A DNA stretch of 64,000 nucleotides. It comes from Flavobacterium yafengii (GTDB taxonomy: Bacteria > Bacteroidota > Bacteroidia > Flavobacteriales > Flavobacteriaceae). The notes beneath the pieces are model-generated. The model saw nothing but the letters and a program-made list of their open reading frames with translations, had not been told where the DNA came from and did no database searches. Below, one piece after another: positions 35,301-45,009 of this stretch. The translations under genes and the position numbers were made by a program. Where the stretch lies: NCBI RefSeq assembly GCF_030010375.1, contig NZ_JASCRY010000003.1:124001-188000 (forward strand), read 5' to 3'. The first letter of the stretch is position 1; each line of letters starts with the position of its first letter.

Positions 35301-37832
35301 ATGCAAAAAAAATACGGATCAGCTATTCTACTATTTCTTTTATGTTGCCAAATAACATTTGCGCAACAACCTCAAAAACCAAATTCTGTTGAAATTTACA
35401 ATCAAATTCAAAAGCTAAATTTTTTAGGTTCTGTACTTTATATAGCAGCGCATCCAGATGATGAAAATACCCGATTAATCTCTTATTTGTCCAATGAACA
35501 AAAAGCAAGAACTGGCTATTTATCTTTGACACGCGGTGATGGTGGTCAAAACTTAATAGGTACACAATTGCGCGAATTATTGGGAGTGATACGAACACAA
35601 GAACTTATCGAAGCCCGAAAAATTGATGGAGGAGAACAGCTTTTCTCCCGTGCCAATGATTTTGGGTTTTCCAAAAATCCAACAGAAACCTTAGAAATTT
35701 GGGATAAAGAAAAAGTATTGGCTGACGTTGTTTGGGCAATCAGAAAATTTCAACCCGATGTAGTTGTCAACCGATTTGATCATCGCTCTCCAGGAACTAC
35801 TCACGGTCATCACACTTCATCGGCAATGTTGAGTGTAGAAAGTTTTCAACTGGCTAACAATCCAACTATTTTTCCGGAACAATTAAAATATGTAAAACCT
35901 TGGCAAACCAAACGCCAGTTTTTCAATACGTCTTGGTGGTTTTATGGAACTATAGAAAAATTTAATGCAGCTGATAAAAAGAATTTAATTGCGCTGCAAA
36001 CAGGAGTTTATTATGCCGGATTAGGAAAATCAAATCAGGAAATAGCAGCATTAAGTCGCAGCCGTCATCAATCGCAAGGTTTTGGAAGCACCGGTGCACG
36101 TGGCGAAGAAACGGAATATTTAGAGTTTATAAATGGAGATGCTTTAAAAGAAAAAAAATCTCTTTTTGAAGGAATTGATACTTCTTGGAACCGAGTAAAA
36201 GGAGGAAAAGCCATCGGAGATTTATTGTCTACTATTGCCACTGAATTCGACCATAATAATCCTTCAGCAAGCATTCCAAATTTGGCGAAAGCCTACTCCA
36301 TGATGAAAGCTTTGGACGAAAATCATTGGGCACCACTGAAATCCGAAGCCATAAAAGAAATTATAGCGGCTTGTTCCGGTTTGTATCTCGAAGCCGTTGC
36401 CCAAAATCAAGAAGCAACTCCCGGAAGCACTATTAAATTGAAACTCGAAGCCATTAATAGAAGCTCTGCACCCATACAATTAATGAGTGTAACCGCTTTA
36501 CCCAATCAAATTACTACACCTCAAAATCGAGATTTAAAAAACAATATTCTAAATAACATCAATTTAGATTTAAAATTACCCGAATCAATTAACTACACAC
36601 AACCGTATTGGTTAAGAGAAAATGGAACCATTGGCATGTACGCCGTAAATCAGCAGCAAAACATAGGGATTCCGGATATTATTCGGGAAGCTAAAGTGGT
36701 ATTTAACGTTCAAATCAACGGAATCGAAATCCCGTTTGAGCGAACGGTTGTTTATAAATACAATGATGATGTAAAAGGTGAAGTATATAATTATCTCGAC
36801 ATCGTTCCTGAGGTTACCACTTCAATTTTAGACAAAGTATTGCTTTTTAAAGACACAAAAATCAAGTATGTAGGTGTAAAAATCAAAGCTGGTAAAGATG
36901 CCGTAAAAGGAAATCTCCAACTTGAACTCCCTCAAAACTGGGGTGTTTCTCCAAAATCGATTCCTTTTAACATCCAAAAAAAGGGAACAGAACAAATTGT
37001 TTATTTTGAGGTAACTGCACCAAATAAATCTGATGAAGCTGTAGCCAAAAGTGTGGCGATAATTGACAATAAACGATTTGACAAAGAGCAAATTATCATT
37101 AATTATGACCACATCACAAAACAGCAAGTTTTAAAATCGGCTGAAGCCAAATGCATCAAAACAGATTTAAAAACGAATGAAGAGAGAATTGCATACATTA
37201 TGGGTGCTGGAGATGAAGTTCCTAGCAGTCTGAGTCAACTAGGATACACTGTTACACTGCTTAAACCCGAAGAAATAACACCCGAGAAATTAGAAAATTT
37301 TGATGTAGTGATGACTGGTGTTCGTGCTTACAATACCGTTACAGCATTAGCAAATAAACAAACGATACTTTTTGACTTTGTAAAAGGCGGAAAAACAATG
37401 CTCGTTCAGTACAATACTGCAGGTGATCTTATAACCGAAAACATTGCACCTTATCCATTAAAACTGTCCCGCGACCGTGTAACCGAAGAAGATGCTGAAG
37501 TTCGATTTTTAGCACCAAACCATCCCGTTTTGAATTTCCCAAACAAAATTACCGCTAAAGATTTTCAAGGTTGGAAACAAGAGCAAGGATTGTATTACCC
37601 AAGCGAATACGACAAAGCCTTCACTCCTATTCTATCTTCAAATGATAAAGGGGAAAGTCCTAAAAATGGTGCTTTGCTAATTGCTCCCTACGGAAAAGGA
37701 CACTATATTTATACCGGCTTAAGCTTTTTTAGAGAATTACCTGAAGGCGTTACCGGTGCGTATAAATTAATTTCCAATATCATTTCGCTGAAATCATCCG
37801 AAAAAATTCCTGTTCAAAAAATCAAGCCCTAA
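35301..37832 (+). CDS. Exported PIG-L/LmbE family deacetylase, large form
   Basis: An 843-residue protein with a signal peptide (MQKKYGSAILLFLLCCQITFAQQ). The N-terminal 250 residues are a PIG-L domain with the zinc/catalytic motif AAHPDDEN and the later HGHHTSS. The long C-terminal part has beta-sandwich character and a segment (GDEVPSSLSQLGYTVTLL... FDVVMTGVRAYN) resembling the glutamine-amidotransferase-like module seen in large LmbE homologues. Family members deacetylate N-acetyl sugars. ATG 35301 starts the signal peptide and lies 27 bases after a TACATTTG -7 element (35266-35273), so the upstream frame opening at 35271 is not used. Confidence 0.87.
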   Translation: MQKKYGSAILLFLLCCQITFAQQPQKPNSVEIYNQIQKLNFLGSVLYIAAHPDDENTRLISYLSNEQKARTGYLSLTRGDGGQNLIGTQLRELLGVIRTQELIEARKIDGGEQLFSRANDFGFSKNPTETLEIWDKEKVLADVVWAIRKFQPDVVVNRFDHRSPGTTHGHHTSSAMLSVESFQLANNPTIFPEQLKYVKPWQTKRQFFNTSWWFYGTIEKFNAADKKNLIALQTGVYYAGLGKSNQEIAALSRSRHQSQGFGSTGARGEETEYLEFINGDALKEKKSLFEGIDTSWNRVKGGKAIGDLLSTIATEFDHNNPSASIPNLAKAYSMMKALDENHWAPLKSEAIKEIIAACSGLYLEAVAQNQEATPGSTIKLKLEAINRSSAPIQLMSVTALPNQITTPQNRDLKNNILNNINLDLKLPESINYTQPYWLRENGTIGMYAVNQQQNIGIPDIIREAKVVFNVQINGIEIPFERTVVYKYNDDVKGEVYNYLDIVPEVTTSILDKVLLFKDTKIKYVGVKIKAGKDAVKGNLQLELPQNWGVSPKSIPFNIQKKGTEQIVYFEVTAPNKSDEAVAKSVAIIDNKRFDKEQIIINYDHITKQQVLKSAEAKCIKTDLKTNEERIAYIMGAGDEVPSSLSQLGYTVTLLKPEEITPEKLENFDVVMTGVRAYNTVTALANKQTILFDFVKGGKTMLVQYNTAGDLITENIAPYPLKLSRDRVTEEDAEVRFLAPNHPVLNFPNKITAKDFQGWKQEQGLYYPSEYDKAFTPILSSNDKGESPKNGALLIAPYGKGHYIYTGLSFFRELPEGVTGAYKLISNIISLKSSEKIPVQKIKP

Positions 37833-37843
37833 CCCAATCTAAA

Positions 37844-37951
37844 ATGGAAACAAAAAAAATGAAAACCTGGAAGAAGAACTATACTTGGGTGCTTGTAGCC
37901 AATGCTATATACATCTTGATCTTTTGTCTCATCATGAAATTATACTCTTAA
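37844..37951 (+). CDS. 35-residue membrane peptide upstream of the SSS symporter
   Basis: A short frame coding METKKMKTWKKNYTWVLVAN and then AIYILIFCLIMKLYS: a basic N-terminus and one hydrophobic helix. The stop is three bases before the symporter ATG and the start is 11 bases after the deacetylase stop, so it fits tightly between two co-directional genes. Other secondary transporters of this superfamily have small one- or two-helix partners, so it may be an accessory subunit. That role is inference; the gene itself is supported by spacing, composition and a complete frame. Confidence 0.68.
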   Translation: METKKMKTWKKNYTWVLVANAIYILIFCLIMKLYS

Positions 37952-37954
37952 ATT

Positions 37955-39679
37955 ATGCAATTATTTGATTGGGTTATACTTATAGTTACATTACTGTTCA
38001 TCGTAATTTACGGTGCATGGAAAACCAAAGGAAGTAAAAATGTTGAAGACTTTATTCTGGGTAGTAATGAAACGCCTTGGCACATTGTTGGGCTTTCTGT
38101 TATGGCTACACAAGCCAGTGCGATTACATTTCTTTCCACTCCAGGACAAGCCTATCATGACGGAATGGGTTTTGTACAATTCTATTTTGGATTGCCAATT
38201 GCCATGGTGGTAATTTGCGTCACATTTATCCCTTTGTACCACAAATACAAAGTGTATACGGCTTATGAATACCTCGAAAAAAGATTTGATTTAAAAACCC
38301 GTTCCCTTGCAGCCATTCTTTTCTTGTTCCAAAGAGGTTTAGGAACTGGATTGACCATTTATGCGCCAGCGATTATTTTGTCGGCAATATTGGGTTGGAA
38401 CCTAACGTACATGAATATTATTATTGGTGTATTGGTTATCATTTATACCTTTTCGGGCGGAACAAAAGCTGTGAATGTAACTCAAAAACAGCAAATGTTT
38501 GTGATTATGTCCGGAATGCTAATCACCTTTTTTCTGATATTGCATTATTTACCTAATGATATGACATTTACCAGTGCGTTGCATATTGCCGGTGCAAATG
38601 ACAAAATGGATATTGTCAATTTCTCTTTAGATCCAGAGGAAAAATATACTTTTTGGAGTGGAATCACAGGAGGTTTTTTCCTTGCATTGGCTTATTTTGG
38701 AACCGATCAATCTCAGGTAGGGCGTTATTTATCGGGAAAATCAGTTCGGGAAAGTCAAATGGGACTGATTATGAACGGTCTTTTAAAAGTACCTATGCAG
38801 TTCTTCATTTTACTTACCGGAGTTATGGTTTTTGTTTTTTTTCAATTCAATCCTGTTCCGTTAAATTTTAATCCAAACAACAAAGCCATGATTGAAAAAT
38901 CAGCTTACAAAGGCGAATACAATGCTTTGGAGAAAAAATTAGACGATTTATCCGAAGATAAAAAAGTAATTAATCTTTTGTACATCGATCAGCTCAATCA
39001 AGATTATGACAATCCAATCCTTCGAAAAGAATTAGTGGCTTTGTCCAATAAAGAAAAAGATTTAAGAGATCGAGCCAAAGAAATAATCCTGAAAGCCGAT
39101 AGCAACAGTGAAACCAACGACAAAGATTATGTGTTTTTTCACTTTATACTCAATTATTTACCCAAAGGACTTATCGGTTTATTGTTGGCCGTTATCATTT
39201 CAGCCGCCATGTCTTCTACCGCTTCTGGACTGAATGCATTGGCATCTACAACAGCAATTGATATTTACAAACGTAATCTGAAAGAAGAAAAATCAGAAAG
39301 ACATTATCTGTATGCCACAAAATTCTTTACCTTATTGTGGGGAGTTATTGCAATACTTTTTGCTTGTATTGGAACGCTGTTTGAAAATTTAATTCAATTG
39401 GTAAACATCATTGGATCCATATTTTACGGAACTGTATTGGGAATCTTTTTAGTTGGTTTTTATATACACAAGGTCCAATCCAAAGCTATTTTTTACAGCG
39501 CCGTAGTAAGTCAGATTACTATTTTCATCATATACTATTACGCCATTTATATTTTCCCAAGCGGAGAAGAAAAACTGGGCTATTTATGGCTTAATTTCAT
39601 TGGAGCGATGTTAACGATTGTTATTTCGTTGTTGCTGCAATGGACCATCTTCAGAAAACAGAGAGCGATTACAGCCTAA
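37955..39679 (+). CDS. Sodium:solute symporter (SSS family)
   Basis: A 574-residue inner-membrane transporter with about 13 helices. SSS marks are the early FILGSNETPWHIVGLSVMATQASAITFLSTPGQAY, GLPIAMVVICVTFIPLYHKYKVYTAYEYLEKRF, FSGGTKAVNVT and late SAAMSSTASGLNALAST (a Na-binding region). A hydrophilic insert of about 100 residues (about 300-400) separates two helices. The substrate cannot be told, but the upstream sugar deacetylase makes a sugar or sialic-acid-like solute plausible. Confidence 0.9.
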   Translation: MQLFDWVILIVTLLFIVIYGAWKTKGSKNVEDFILGSNETPWHIVGLSVMATQASAITFLSTPGQAYHDGMGFVQFYFGLPIAMVVICVTFIPLYHKYKVYTAYEYLEKRFDLKTRSLAAILFLFQRGLGTGLTIYAPAIILSAILGWNLTYMNIIIGVLVIIYTFSGGTKAVNVTQKQQMFVIMSGMLITFFLILHYLPNDMTFTSALHIAGANDKMDIVNFSLDPEEKYTFWSGITGGFFLALAYFGTDQSQVGRYLSGKSVRESQMGLIMNGLLKVPMQFFILLTGVMVFVFFQFNPVPLNFNPNNKAMIEKSAYKGEYNALEKKLDDLSEDKKVINLLYIDQLNQDYDNPILRKELVALSNKEKDLRDRAKEIILKADSNSETNDKDYVFFHFILNYLPKGLIGLLLAVIISAAMSSTASGLNALASTTAIDIYKRNLKEEKSERHYLYATKFFTLLWGVIAILFACIGTLFENLIQLVNIIGSIFYGTVLGIFLVGFYIHKVQSKAIFYSAVVSQITIFIIYYYAIYIFPSGEEKLGYLWLNFIGAMLTIVISLLLQWTIFRKQRAITA

Positions 39680-39725
39680 ATAAAAATAGTAAAACAAATT
39701 ATTGTTTTAGTTTTTAAAAAATATT

Positions 39726-39774
39726 AACCGCAGATTCACAGATTTTTATATTGATAATCTGTGAATCTGCGGTT
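39726..39774. repeat. 19-bp perfect inverted repeat
   Basis: Arm AACCGCAGATTCACAGATT (39726-39744) and its exact complement (39756-39774) flank an 11-base loop. It may be a 3' end of the symporter transcript or a dispersed palindromic element. Confidence 0.8.
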
Positions 39775-39924
39775 GTTGTTTTAACTTCTGAATGTTACTT
39801 ATGTAACTTCTATTGAGAAAATCTCTCCTACTTCGTACACGAGCAATAGCGAACTGGCAAAGCAATGATAATTCTATGGATGATTTATACGCAAACATTT
39901 ATAAATTACACAGTCCAAAATTTC

Positions 39925-39966
39925 AAAAAAAAATCCCGTCTTGATAATCAAGACGGGATTTTTTTT
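39925..39966. terminator. Intrinsic terminator, bidirectional
   Basis: A 14-bp stem AAATCCCGTCTTGA (39931-39944) pairs with its complement (39948-39961) with a 3-base loop, flanked by A- and T-runs. It ends the minus-strand DUF2911 gene. Confidence 0.92.
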
Positions 39967-39984
39967 GCAAAACATCTGGAATAA

Positions 39985-40830
39985 TTAGTTTTTACTCCAC
40001 TCTGCAATACTGTCTTTATTCATTTTTACGTAGTCTTGGTTTTTAGCAATTTCAGCTGCGGTAAGAGATAATTTAGCCGTTTCGATTGCTCCTTTTTTAT
40101 CTCCAAGTTTTGCTTGAATCAACGACTTCAATCTGTTATACCAAAATGGTTGGTCTTTAGACATATCCAACGCTTTGTTTACATAAACCAATGCTTTTGC
40201 ATTGTCACCATTCGATTGAAACAAAAATTGAGCAGCAGAAAAATAATCTGCGGCAGTTGGTCCCGCTAATGCTTTCTCGATATTAGCTGTTGCTTTTTGT
40301 TGTGTAGGCACTTCAAATTTTACAGCTGCATACGAATTCTCCCAATACATTTCTAAAAAGGCAAAATTATTATCTAAACCACTAACTCCAATAGTAAATG
40401 TTTCAACACTTCTATTTAATGTTTCCGTTTTAACAGTAGCTCTAAGCGCCACATTTTCTTCTTTCCACTCTTCTGGATTCCCCCAGTTATCAGTAGTTTT
40501 ATAAAATATTATTTCCCAGCTTTCAATTTTTGGAATAGTATATAACGAATATTTTCCTTTTTTCAAGGTTTTACCATCAATAACAACATCGTCGCTAAAA
40601 GATACGGTTGTATTTTCATTAGCTCCAGTTCTCCATACTTTTCCAAAAGGGATCAAATTACCAAAAACAGCTCTTCCTCTTGCACTTGGTCTTGAATAAT
40701 TAATCTCTACATCTGTCAAACCTACGGCTTGCATGATTGTCGATTTTGGACTTGACTGAGGTGTTTTTACTTGTGCCTCAATGGTGAAATTTGCTATAAT
40801 AATGGCAAATACAATGATTATTTTTTTCAT
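39985..40830 (-). CDS. Secreted DUF2911 protein with C-terminal TPR
   Basis: A 281-residue exported protein with a signal peptide (MKKIIIVFAIIIANFTIEAQ). The DUF2911 domain is recognised by SPKSTIMQAVGLTDVEINYSRPSARGRAVFG, then LIPFGKVWRTGANENTTVSFSDDV and LKKGKYSLYTIP. Residues about 185-275 form TPR-like helices (NGDNAKALVYVNKALDMSKDQPFWYNRLKSLIQAK). The domain is common in Bacteroidota, its biochemical role unknown. Confidence 0.88.
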   Translation of the reverse strand: MKKIIIVFAIIIANFTIEAQVKTPQSSPKSTIMQAVGLTDVEINYSRPSARGRAVFGNLIPFGKVWRTGANENTTVSFSDDVVIDGKTLKKGKYSLYTIPKIESWEIIFYKTTDNWGNPEEWKEENVALRATVKTETLNRSVETFTIGVSGLDNNFAFLEMYWENSYAAVKFEVPTQQKATANIEKALAGPTAADYFSAAQFLFQSNGDNAKALVYVNKALDMSKDQPFWYNRLKSLIQAKLGDKKGAIETAKLSLTAAEIAKNQDYVKMNKDSIAEWSKN

Positions 40831-40882
40831 GTTATAATTTTTTTATGATTTCCAAATTTACAAATTCAGTGGCTTTCAAATG

Positions 40883-41557
40883 TTAATTATTCCTTAATTT
40901 AGAATCAATATTCTTAACGGCATCAAAACCTAATTCGTTAAAATGATTAATCACAAAATCTGCTTCTGATAAATCTTGCGCCTCAGAGTGAATACTGTTG
41001 TACCCCAGGCACAAAATTCCGGCAGCTTTCGCCGCTTTTATTCCGTTCGTGCTGTCTTCAATGACGATACAGCTTTCTTTTGGTGCAATTGATAAACTTG
41101 CTGCATGTTCAAAAATAGCAGGATGTGGTTTCGATTTAGGAAAATCTTCCCCGCTTACCACATGTGTAAAATAGTCATGCAACTTAAACCTGGAAAACAC
41201 ACGTTCAATTGTAACTTTGGATGCCGAAGAAGCCAAAATCAACTGCATTCCGTTTTGGTGTAATTCTTTAATAAGATTTTCAACACCTTCCAGTAATTCT
41301 AAATCTGCTTTACTATCAAAAGCATCATTAAAGATGTTCCGTTTCCTTTGAATCAAATCTTCAACTTCGTGTTCAATCACAAAAACCTCTTTCAATTTCT
41401 GAAACGTATTTCGAGTAGAAAAACCAGTAAATGAAGTGTACATTTCCTCAGTAACAACAATATTTAATTCATCGAATTGTTTGAAATAAGCATAACGGTG
41501 TACGGGTTCTGTATCGACAATTACACCATCCATGTCAAAAATTACGGTTTGTATCAT
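40883..41557 (-). CDS. HAD hydrolase, beta-phosphoglucomutase-like
   Basis: A 224-residue HAD-superfamily enzyme with a C1 cap. Motif I is VIFDMDGVIVDTEPVH, motif II is LILASSAS, the Lys motif is SKPHPAIFEHA, and motif IV is IVIEDSTNGIKAAKAAG. The set fits beta-phosphoglucomutase or 2-deoxyglucose-6-phosphatase relatives. It is a cytoplasmic sugar-phosphate enzyme; exact substrate is not determinable. It lies 67 bases from the next gene upstream and is probably part of a loose minus-strand cluster. Confidence 0.87.
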   Translation of the reverse strand: MIQTVIFDMDGVIVDTEPVHRYAYFKQFDELNIVVTEEMYTSFTGFSTRNTFQKLKEVFVIEHEVEDLIQRKRNIFNDAFDSKADLELLEGVENLIKELHQNGMQLILASSASKVTIERVFSRFKLHDYFTHVVSGEDFPKSKPHPAIFEHAASLSIAPKESCIVIEDSTNGIKAAKAAGILCLGYNSIHSEAQDLSEADFVINHFNELGFDAVKNIDSKLRNN

Positions 41558-41624
41558 TTTTTTTTTAGATTATTAGACTTTTTAGATTTTTAGAACTGAA
41601 TACTAAAAAACGGAACACTGAACA

Positions 41625-42338
41625 CTATTTTTTAAGTAAATAGCGAATCACGGTTTCTGCGGCATACAGACCAAATAATCCTGGCATGTAACTATTGGTT
41701 CCATAAAATGATTTTTTGAAATTGGATCCATCAGTCATTTTTAAACTCGTTTCGTCTTGAATTTCAGAAGAAAAAACCACTTTCAATTTATCAATTTTCA
41801 CTTCTTTCAATCGTCTTCTGATGGTTTTAGCAAAGTAACAATTCACAGTATTGGAAATATCCGTCACTTTTACTTTAGAAGCTTCCATTTTTCCGCCAGC
41901 GCCCATACTGCTGATAATTTTTACTCTTTTTCGTTTGGCACCAATAATTAAATTCAGTTTTGGAGTCACACTATCAATGCAATCCAAAACATAATCAAAT
42001 TCCTCTGAAACAATTTCGAAAGCACGTTCCGGCGAAAGAAATTCCTGCACGCGAGTCAATTTCAACTCTGGATTGATGTCCATTAATCGATCACCTACAA
42101 TAGTTACTTTGGGTTGCCCTACGGTCGAATGTAAAGCGGGCAATTGTCGGTTTATATTGGTAATATCAACTACATCGCCATCTACAATAGTCATGGTTCC
42201 CACTCCTGCTCTAGCCAAAAATTCAGCTGCAAAAGAACCAACACCACCCAATCCTACGACCAATACATTTGCATTTTTCAAATTATCTAAACCTTCTTTT
42301 TTGAATAAAAGTTCGGCTCTTTCTGTCCACTCTGCCAT
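41625..42338 (-). CDS. tcdA: tRNA threonylcarbamoyladenosine dehydratase TcdA
   Basis: A 237-residue E1-like ThiF-fold enzyme. It has the ATP-binding ANVLVVGLGGVGSFAAEFLARAGVG, the following DGDVVDITNINRQ (Asp and the NxNRQ motif), and DCIDSVTPKLNLI. The C-terminal SYMPGLFGLYAAETVIRYLL is typical of TcdA (CsdL). The family cyclises t6A37 of ANN-decoding tRNAs to ct6A. The catalytic cysteine of ubiquitin E1s is not expected here. It is 25 bases downstream of the TatD gene. Confidence 0.9.
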   Translation of the reverse strand: MAEWTERAELLFKKEGLDNLKNANVLVVGLGGVGSFAAEFLARAGVGTMTIVDGDVVDITNINRQLPALHSTVGQPKVTIVGDRLMDINPELKLTRVQEFLSPERAFEIVSEEFDYVLDCIDSVTPKLNLIIGAKRKRVKIISSMGAGGKMEASKVKVTDISNTVNCYFAKTIRRRLKEVKIDKLKVVFSSEIQDETSLKMTDGSNFKKSFYGTNSYMPGLFGLYAAETVIRYLLKK

Positions 42339-42363
42339 AATAAAAGTTTATTTGTTAATTTGG

Positions 42364-43020
42364 TTATCTGTTTATTTGATTAAAAACAGTATTAAAATTA
42401 TTATTCACCAGTTCTTGTATTTCTTTGACTGAAATTCCTTTGTATTTTGCTGCCAATTCATAAACAGCTTCAATTCCTTCTTTAACTGTATCTGTTTCCA
42501 AAAAAAATCGATTATCAGGAACGCTTTTAAAAACTTCTTCTAATTCCTTATTTAGCAATAAATATTTTCCGAACGAAACATAAAATCCATTGTCCAATAA
42601 TTGTTTAGCGACTTGAGCATTTTTGGAAAACCCATGAATCAGCATTGGAACAGTAATATTCAATTTTTTCTTAATTGCAATCAGTTCCTGAAAAGCCGCG
42701 ACACAATGTATTACCACTGGTTTTTGATATTGCTGTGCCAAAAGCAATTGCTTTTCGAAAACCATTTGTTGTAATTCCATTGGAATTTCGATGCGTTTGT
42801 CCAATCCACATTCGCCTACAGCGAGACAATTCCCCTCTTGTAATTTACTTTCGATTATCGCCAAATCAGCTTCTATTCGTTCTTCAACGATAAACCACGG
42901 ATGAATCCCGACGGAATAATACGGAATTGTGGCATCAAATTCCTGTGGATATTGATTCACTAATTCCAACACATTGGGCTGATTGGTCCATTTATGCGTA
43001 TGCAGATTAAAGAATTCCAT
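42364..43020 (-). CDS. TatD family hydrolase
   Basis: A 218-residue metal-dependent hydrolase of the amidohydrolase fold. The metal-ligand stretches are FFNLHTHKW (HxH), VGECGLDKR (Glu), VIHCVAAF (His), LIHGFSKN (His) and FLETDTVKE (Asp). The family has DNase and exonuclease activities in E. coli TatD; the sub-specificity of this shorter member is unknown. Its start touches the stop of the DUF1684 gene (shared base at 43020), so the two are co-transcribed. Confidence 0.86.
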   Translation of the reverse strand: MEFFNLHTHKWTNQPNVLELVNQYPQEFDATIPYYSVGIHPWFIVEERIEADLAIIESKLQEGNCLAVGECGLDKRIEIPMELQQMVFEKQLLLAQQYQKPVVIHCVAAFQELIAIKKKLNITVPMLIHGFSKNAQVAKQLLDNGFYVSFGKYLLLNKELEEVFKSVPDNRFFLETDTVKEGIEAVYELAAKYKGISVKEIQELVNNNFNTVFNQINR

Positions 43021-43622
43021 TAGTCGTGAAATTTTTTAACCCCAGCTTTTATCTCGATATTTAAATCGTTTTCCAATGGAACTTTTGGACAGGAATACTT
43101 AGGATTATAAGCGCAATACGGATTGTATGATGTATTAAAATCAATCACAATCGTATCTGCTTTTGGAATCCTTAAATCGATATATTTCCCGCCAATGTAA
43201 CTTTCTTTTCCTGAAGTCAAATCTGAAAACGGCAGAAATAAATAATCTTTATATTCTTCTTTTTTGGAAAGCTCAATATTCTTGTACACATTCAGTTTCA
43301 AATCCTGACCGTCAATTGTAAAAGAAAGCTCCCCATATTTTACATACAATGGTTTTCTGTCTGTTGACGTTTTCATTTCAAAAGGTTTCTCGTTTTCTGT
43401 TCTGACAAAAGAAGCAGTCACAAAAAACTTTTCGTCAACAGGATAAAAATCAAGTGTTTTGAATTCCGCTAAATCTTCTGCAGTTAAAGGACTTGTCTTT
43501 GCCTCTGCATATTCTGTATTTAATTCCTTTTGAAATTTGGCTACAGCCGAAACATCAAATTTATCTTGGCCAAAGCCAAAATTCAATTGTACCAAAAGCA
43601 ACAAAGTGAATAGCGTTCTCAT
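43020..43622 (-). CDS. DUF1684 domain secreted protein
   Basis: A 200-residue exported protein with a signal peptide (MRTLFTLLLLVQLNFGFGQ). DUF1684 is recognised by DLAEFKTLDFYPVDEKF, YVKYGELSFTIDGQDLKLNVYKN, LFLPFSDLTSGKESYIGGKYIDLR, and the cluster DFNTSYNPYCAYNPKYSCPKVPLEN with its two cysteines. The function is unknown. It is the first of a tight minus-strand series (DUF1684, TatD, TcdA, HAD). Confidence 0.9.
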   Translation of the reverse strand: MRTLFTLLLLVQLNFGFGQDKFDVSAVAKFQKELNTEYAEAKTSPLTAEDLAEFKTLDFYPVDEKFFVTASFVRTENEKPFEMKTSTDRKPLYVKYGELSFTIDGQDLKLNVYKNIELSKKEEYKDYLFLPFSDLTSGKESYIGGKYIDLRIPKADTIVIDFNTSYNPYCAYNPKYSCPKVPLENDLNIEIKAGVKKFHD

Positions 43623-43717
43623 GTTCTTATTTTATGCAAAAATAGTTTAAAAGTTACGAGGACACAAAGACGCATCGGTACAAAGTTTTCTACCTTTGTG
43701 AAATTATAACTTTAGAT

Positions 43718-44935
43718 ATGCTCAAAACTGCTTTTCAACGCTACATAAATAATTTCAGAGGATTTACAAGAGAAGTTTGGATTCTTACACTGATTACTTT
43801 TATCAACCGTGCCGGTACGATGGTTTTGCCTTTTTTATCCAAATATTTAAAAGAAGATTTAAGTTTTTCCTATGCTCAAGTAGGATGGATTATGGTTGCT
43901 TTTGGTTTCGGTTCTATGTTGGGATCTTGGCTTGGTGGCAAATTATCCGATAAAATAGGTTTTTACAGAATCATGGTTTTCAGTTTATTCACCAGCGGAA
44001 TACTACTGTTTTTAGTACAATACATCCGAACTTTTTGGGGATTGTGTTTTGCAATGTTCTTCATCATGACCGTTGCCGATATGTTTCGTCCCGCCATGTT
44101 TGTATCTCTGGGCACGTATGCAAAACCTGAAAATCGCACTAGAGCATTGACTTTAGTTCGATTAGCGGTGAATTTAGGATTTACTGCGGGACCGGCTTTA
44201 GGAGGTTTGATTATTATGAATTTAGGCTACAGCGGATTATTTTGGGTAGATGGAAGCTCTTGTATTGTATCTATTTTGATTTTCACCTTATTGGTAAAAG
44301 AACGCAAAAAACCAGCTGATTTGAATACGGCAGATAGCGAAACCGAAATACCTGCTTCCGTTTTCAAAGACAAAATATTCTGGATTTTTCTCTTTATCTG
44401 TTTTATAACGGCGATGCTTTTCTTTCAACTTTTTACCACTTTACCCTTGTATCATAATGAAAAATTTGGGCTAACTGAATTTCAAAGCGGACTTTTATTA
44501 TCATTAAACGGACTGTTAATTTTCTTTTTGGAAATGCCAATTGTGAGTATTAGCCAAAGAAAAAACATCAATAAACTCAAAATTATTCTTTGGGGTTCGC
44601 TGCTAATGTCCCTTAGTTTCTATGTTTTAATGATTAATATGTGGGCTGGAATATTAATCGTCAGTATTCTTTTTATCACTTTTGGAGAAATGTTCATCTT
44701 TCCTTTTTCCAATTCTTTCGCTTTAAGCCGAGCGCCAAAAGGCCATGAAGGTCGTTATATGGCTTTGTTTACAATGAGTTTCAGCTTAGCGCACATTGCA
44801 AGTTCCAAAACCGGACTGGAAATCATTGCTGCATTTGGCTACCAAACCAATTGGTTTGTCATGGGAAGTTTAGGAATTCTTTCGGTAGGCGGTTGTATTT
44901 GGCTGCAAAAATTAATTAAGCTGGAAAACAAATAG
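43718..44935 (+). CDS. Major facilitator superfamily transporter
   Basis: A 405-residue inner-membrane protein with 12 helices in two halves. The loop between helices 2 and 3 has the MFS motif A (GSWLGGKLSDKIGFYR). The RLAVNLGFTAGPALGG stretch is the antiporter-type motif C region of helix 5. The style resembles drug or sugar efflux permeases. A TACCTTTG -7 element at 43691-43698 precedes the ATG by about 20 bases. Substrate is unknown. Confidence 0.88.
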   Translation: MLKTAFQRYINNFRGFTREVWILTLITFINRAGTMVLPFLSKYLKEDLSFSYAQVGWIMVAFGFGSMLGSWLGGKLSDKIGFYRIMVFSLFTSGILLFLVQYIRTFWGLCFAMFFIMTVADMFRPAMFVSLGTYAKPENRTRALTLVRLAVNLGFTAGPALGGLIIMNLGYSGLFWVDGSSCIVSILIFTLLVKERKKPADLNTADSETEIPASVFKDKIFWIFLFICFITAMLFFQLFTTLPLYHNEKFGLTEFQSGLLLSLNGLLIFFLEMPIVSISQRKNINKLKIILWGSLLMSLSFYVLMINMWAGILIVSILFITFGEMFIFPFSNSFALSRAPKGHEGRYMALFTMSFSLAHIASSKTGLEIIAAFGYQTNWFVMGSLGILSVGGCIWLQKLIKLENK

Positions 44936-45009
44936 TTCCCTTATTACTTATTTGATTGTGATGTTTTTTCGCTAGAATAAATTTGATTTCAGCACAAAAA
45001 CTGTTCTTT

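Larger units (their letters stand above)
39680..39984. other. Intergenic region with inverted repeat and terminator
   Basis: About 300 bases between convergent genes. It holds a 19-bp inverted repeat (39726-39774) and the DUF2911 gene terminator (39925-39966). I see no gene in the rest. Confidence 0.6.
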
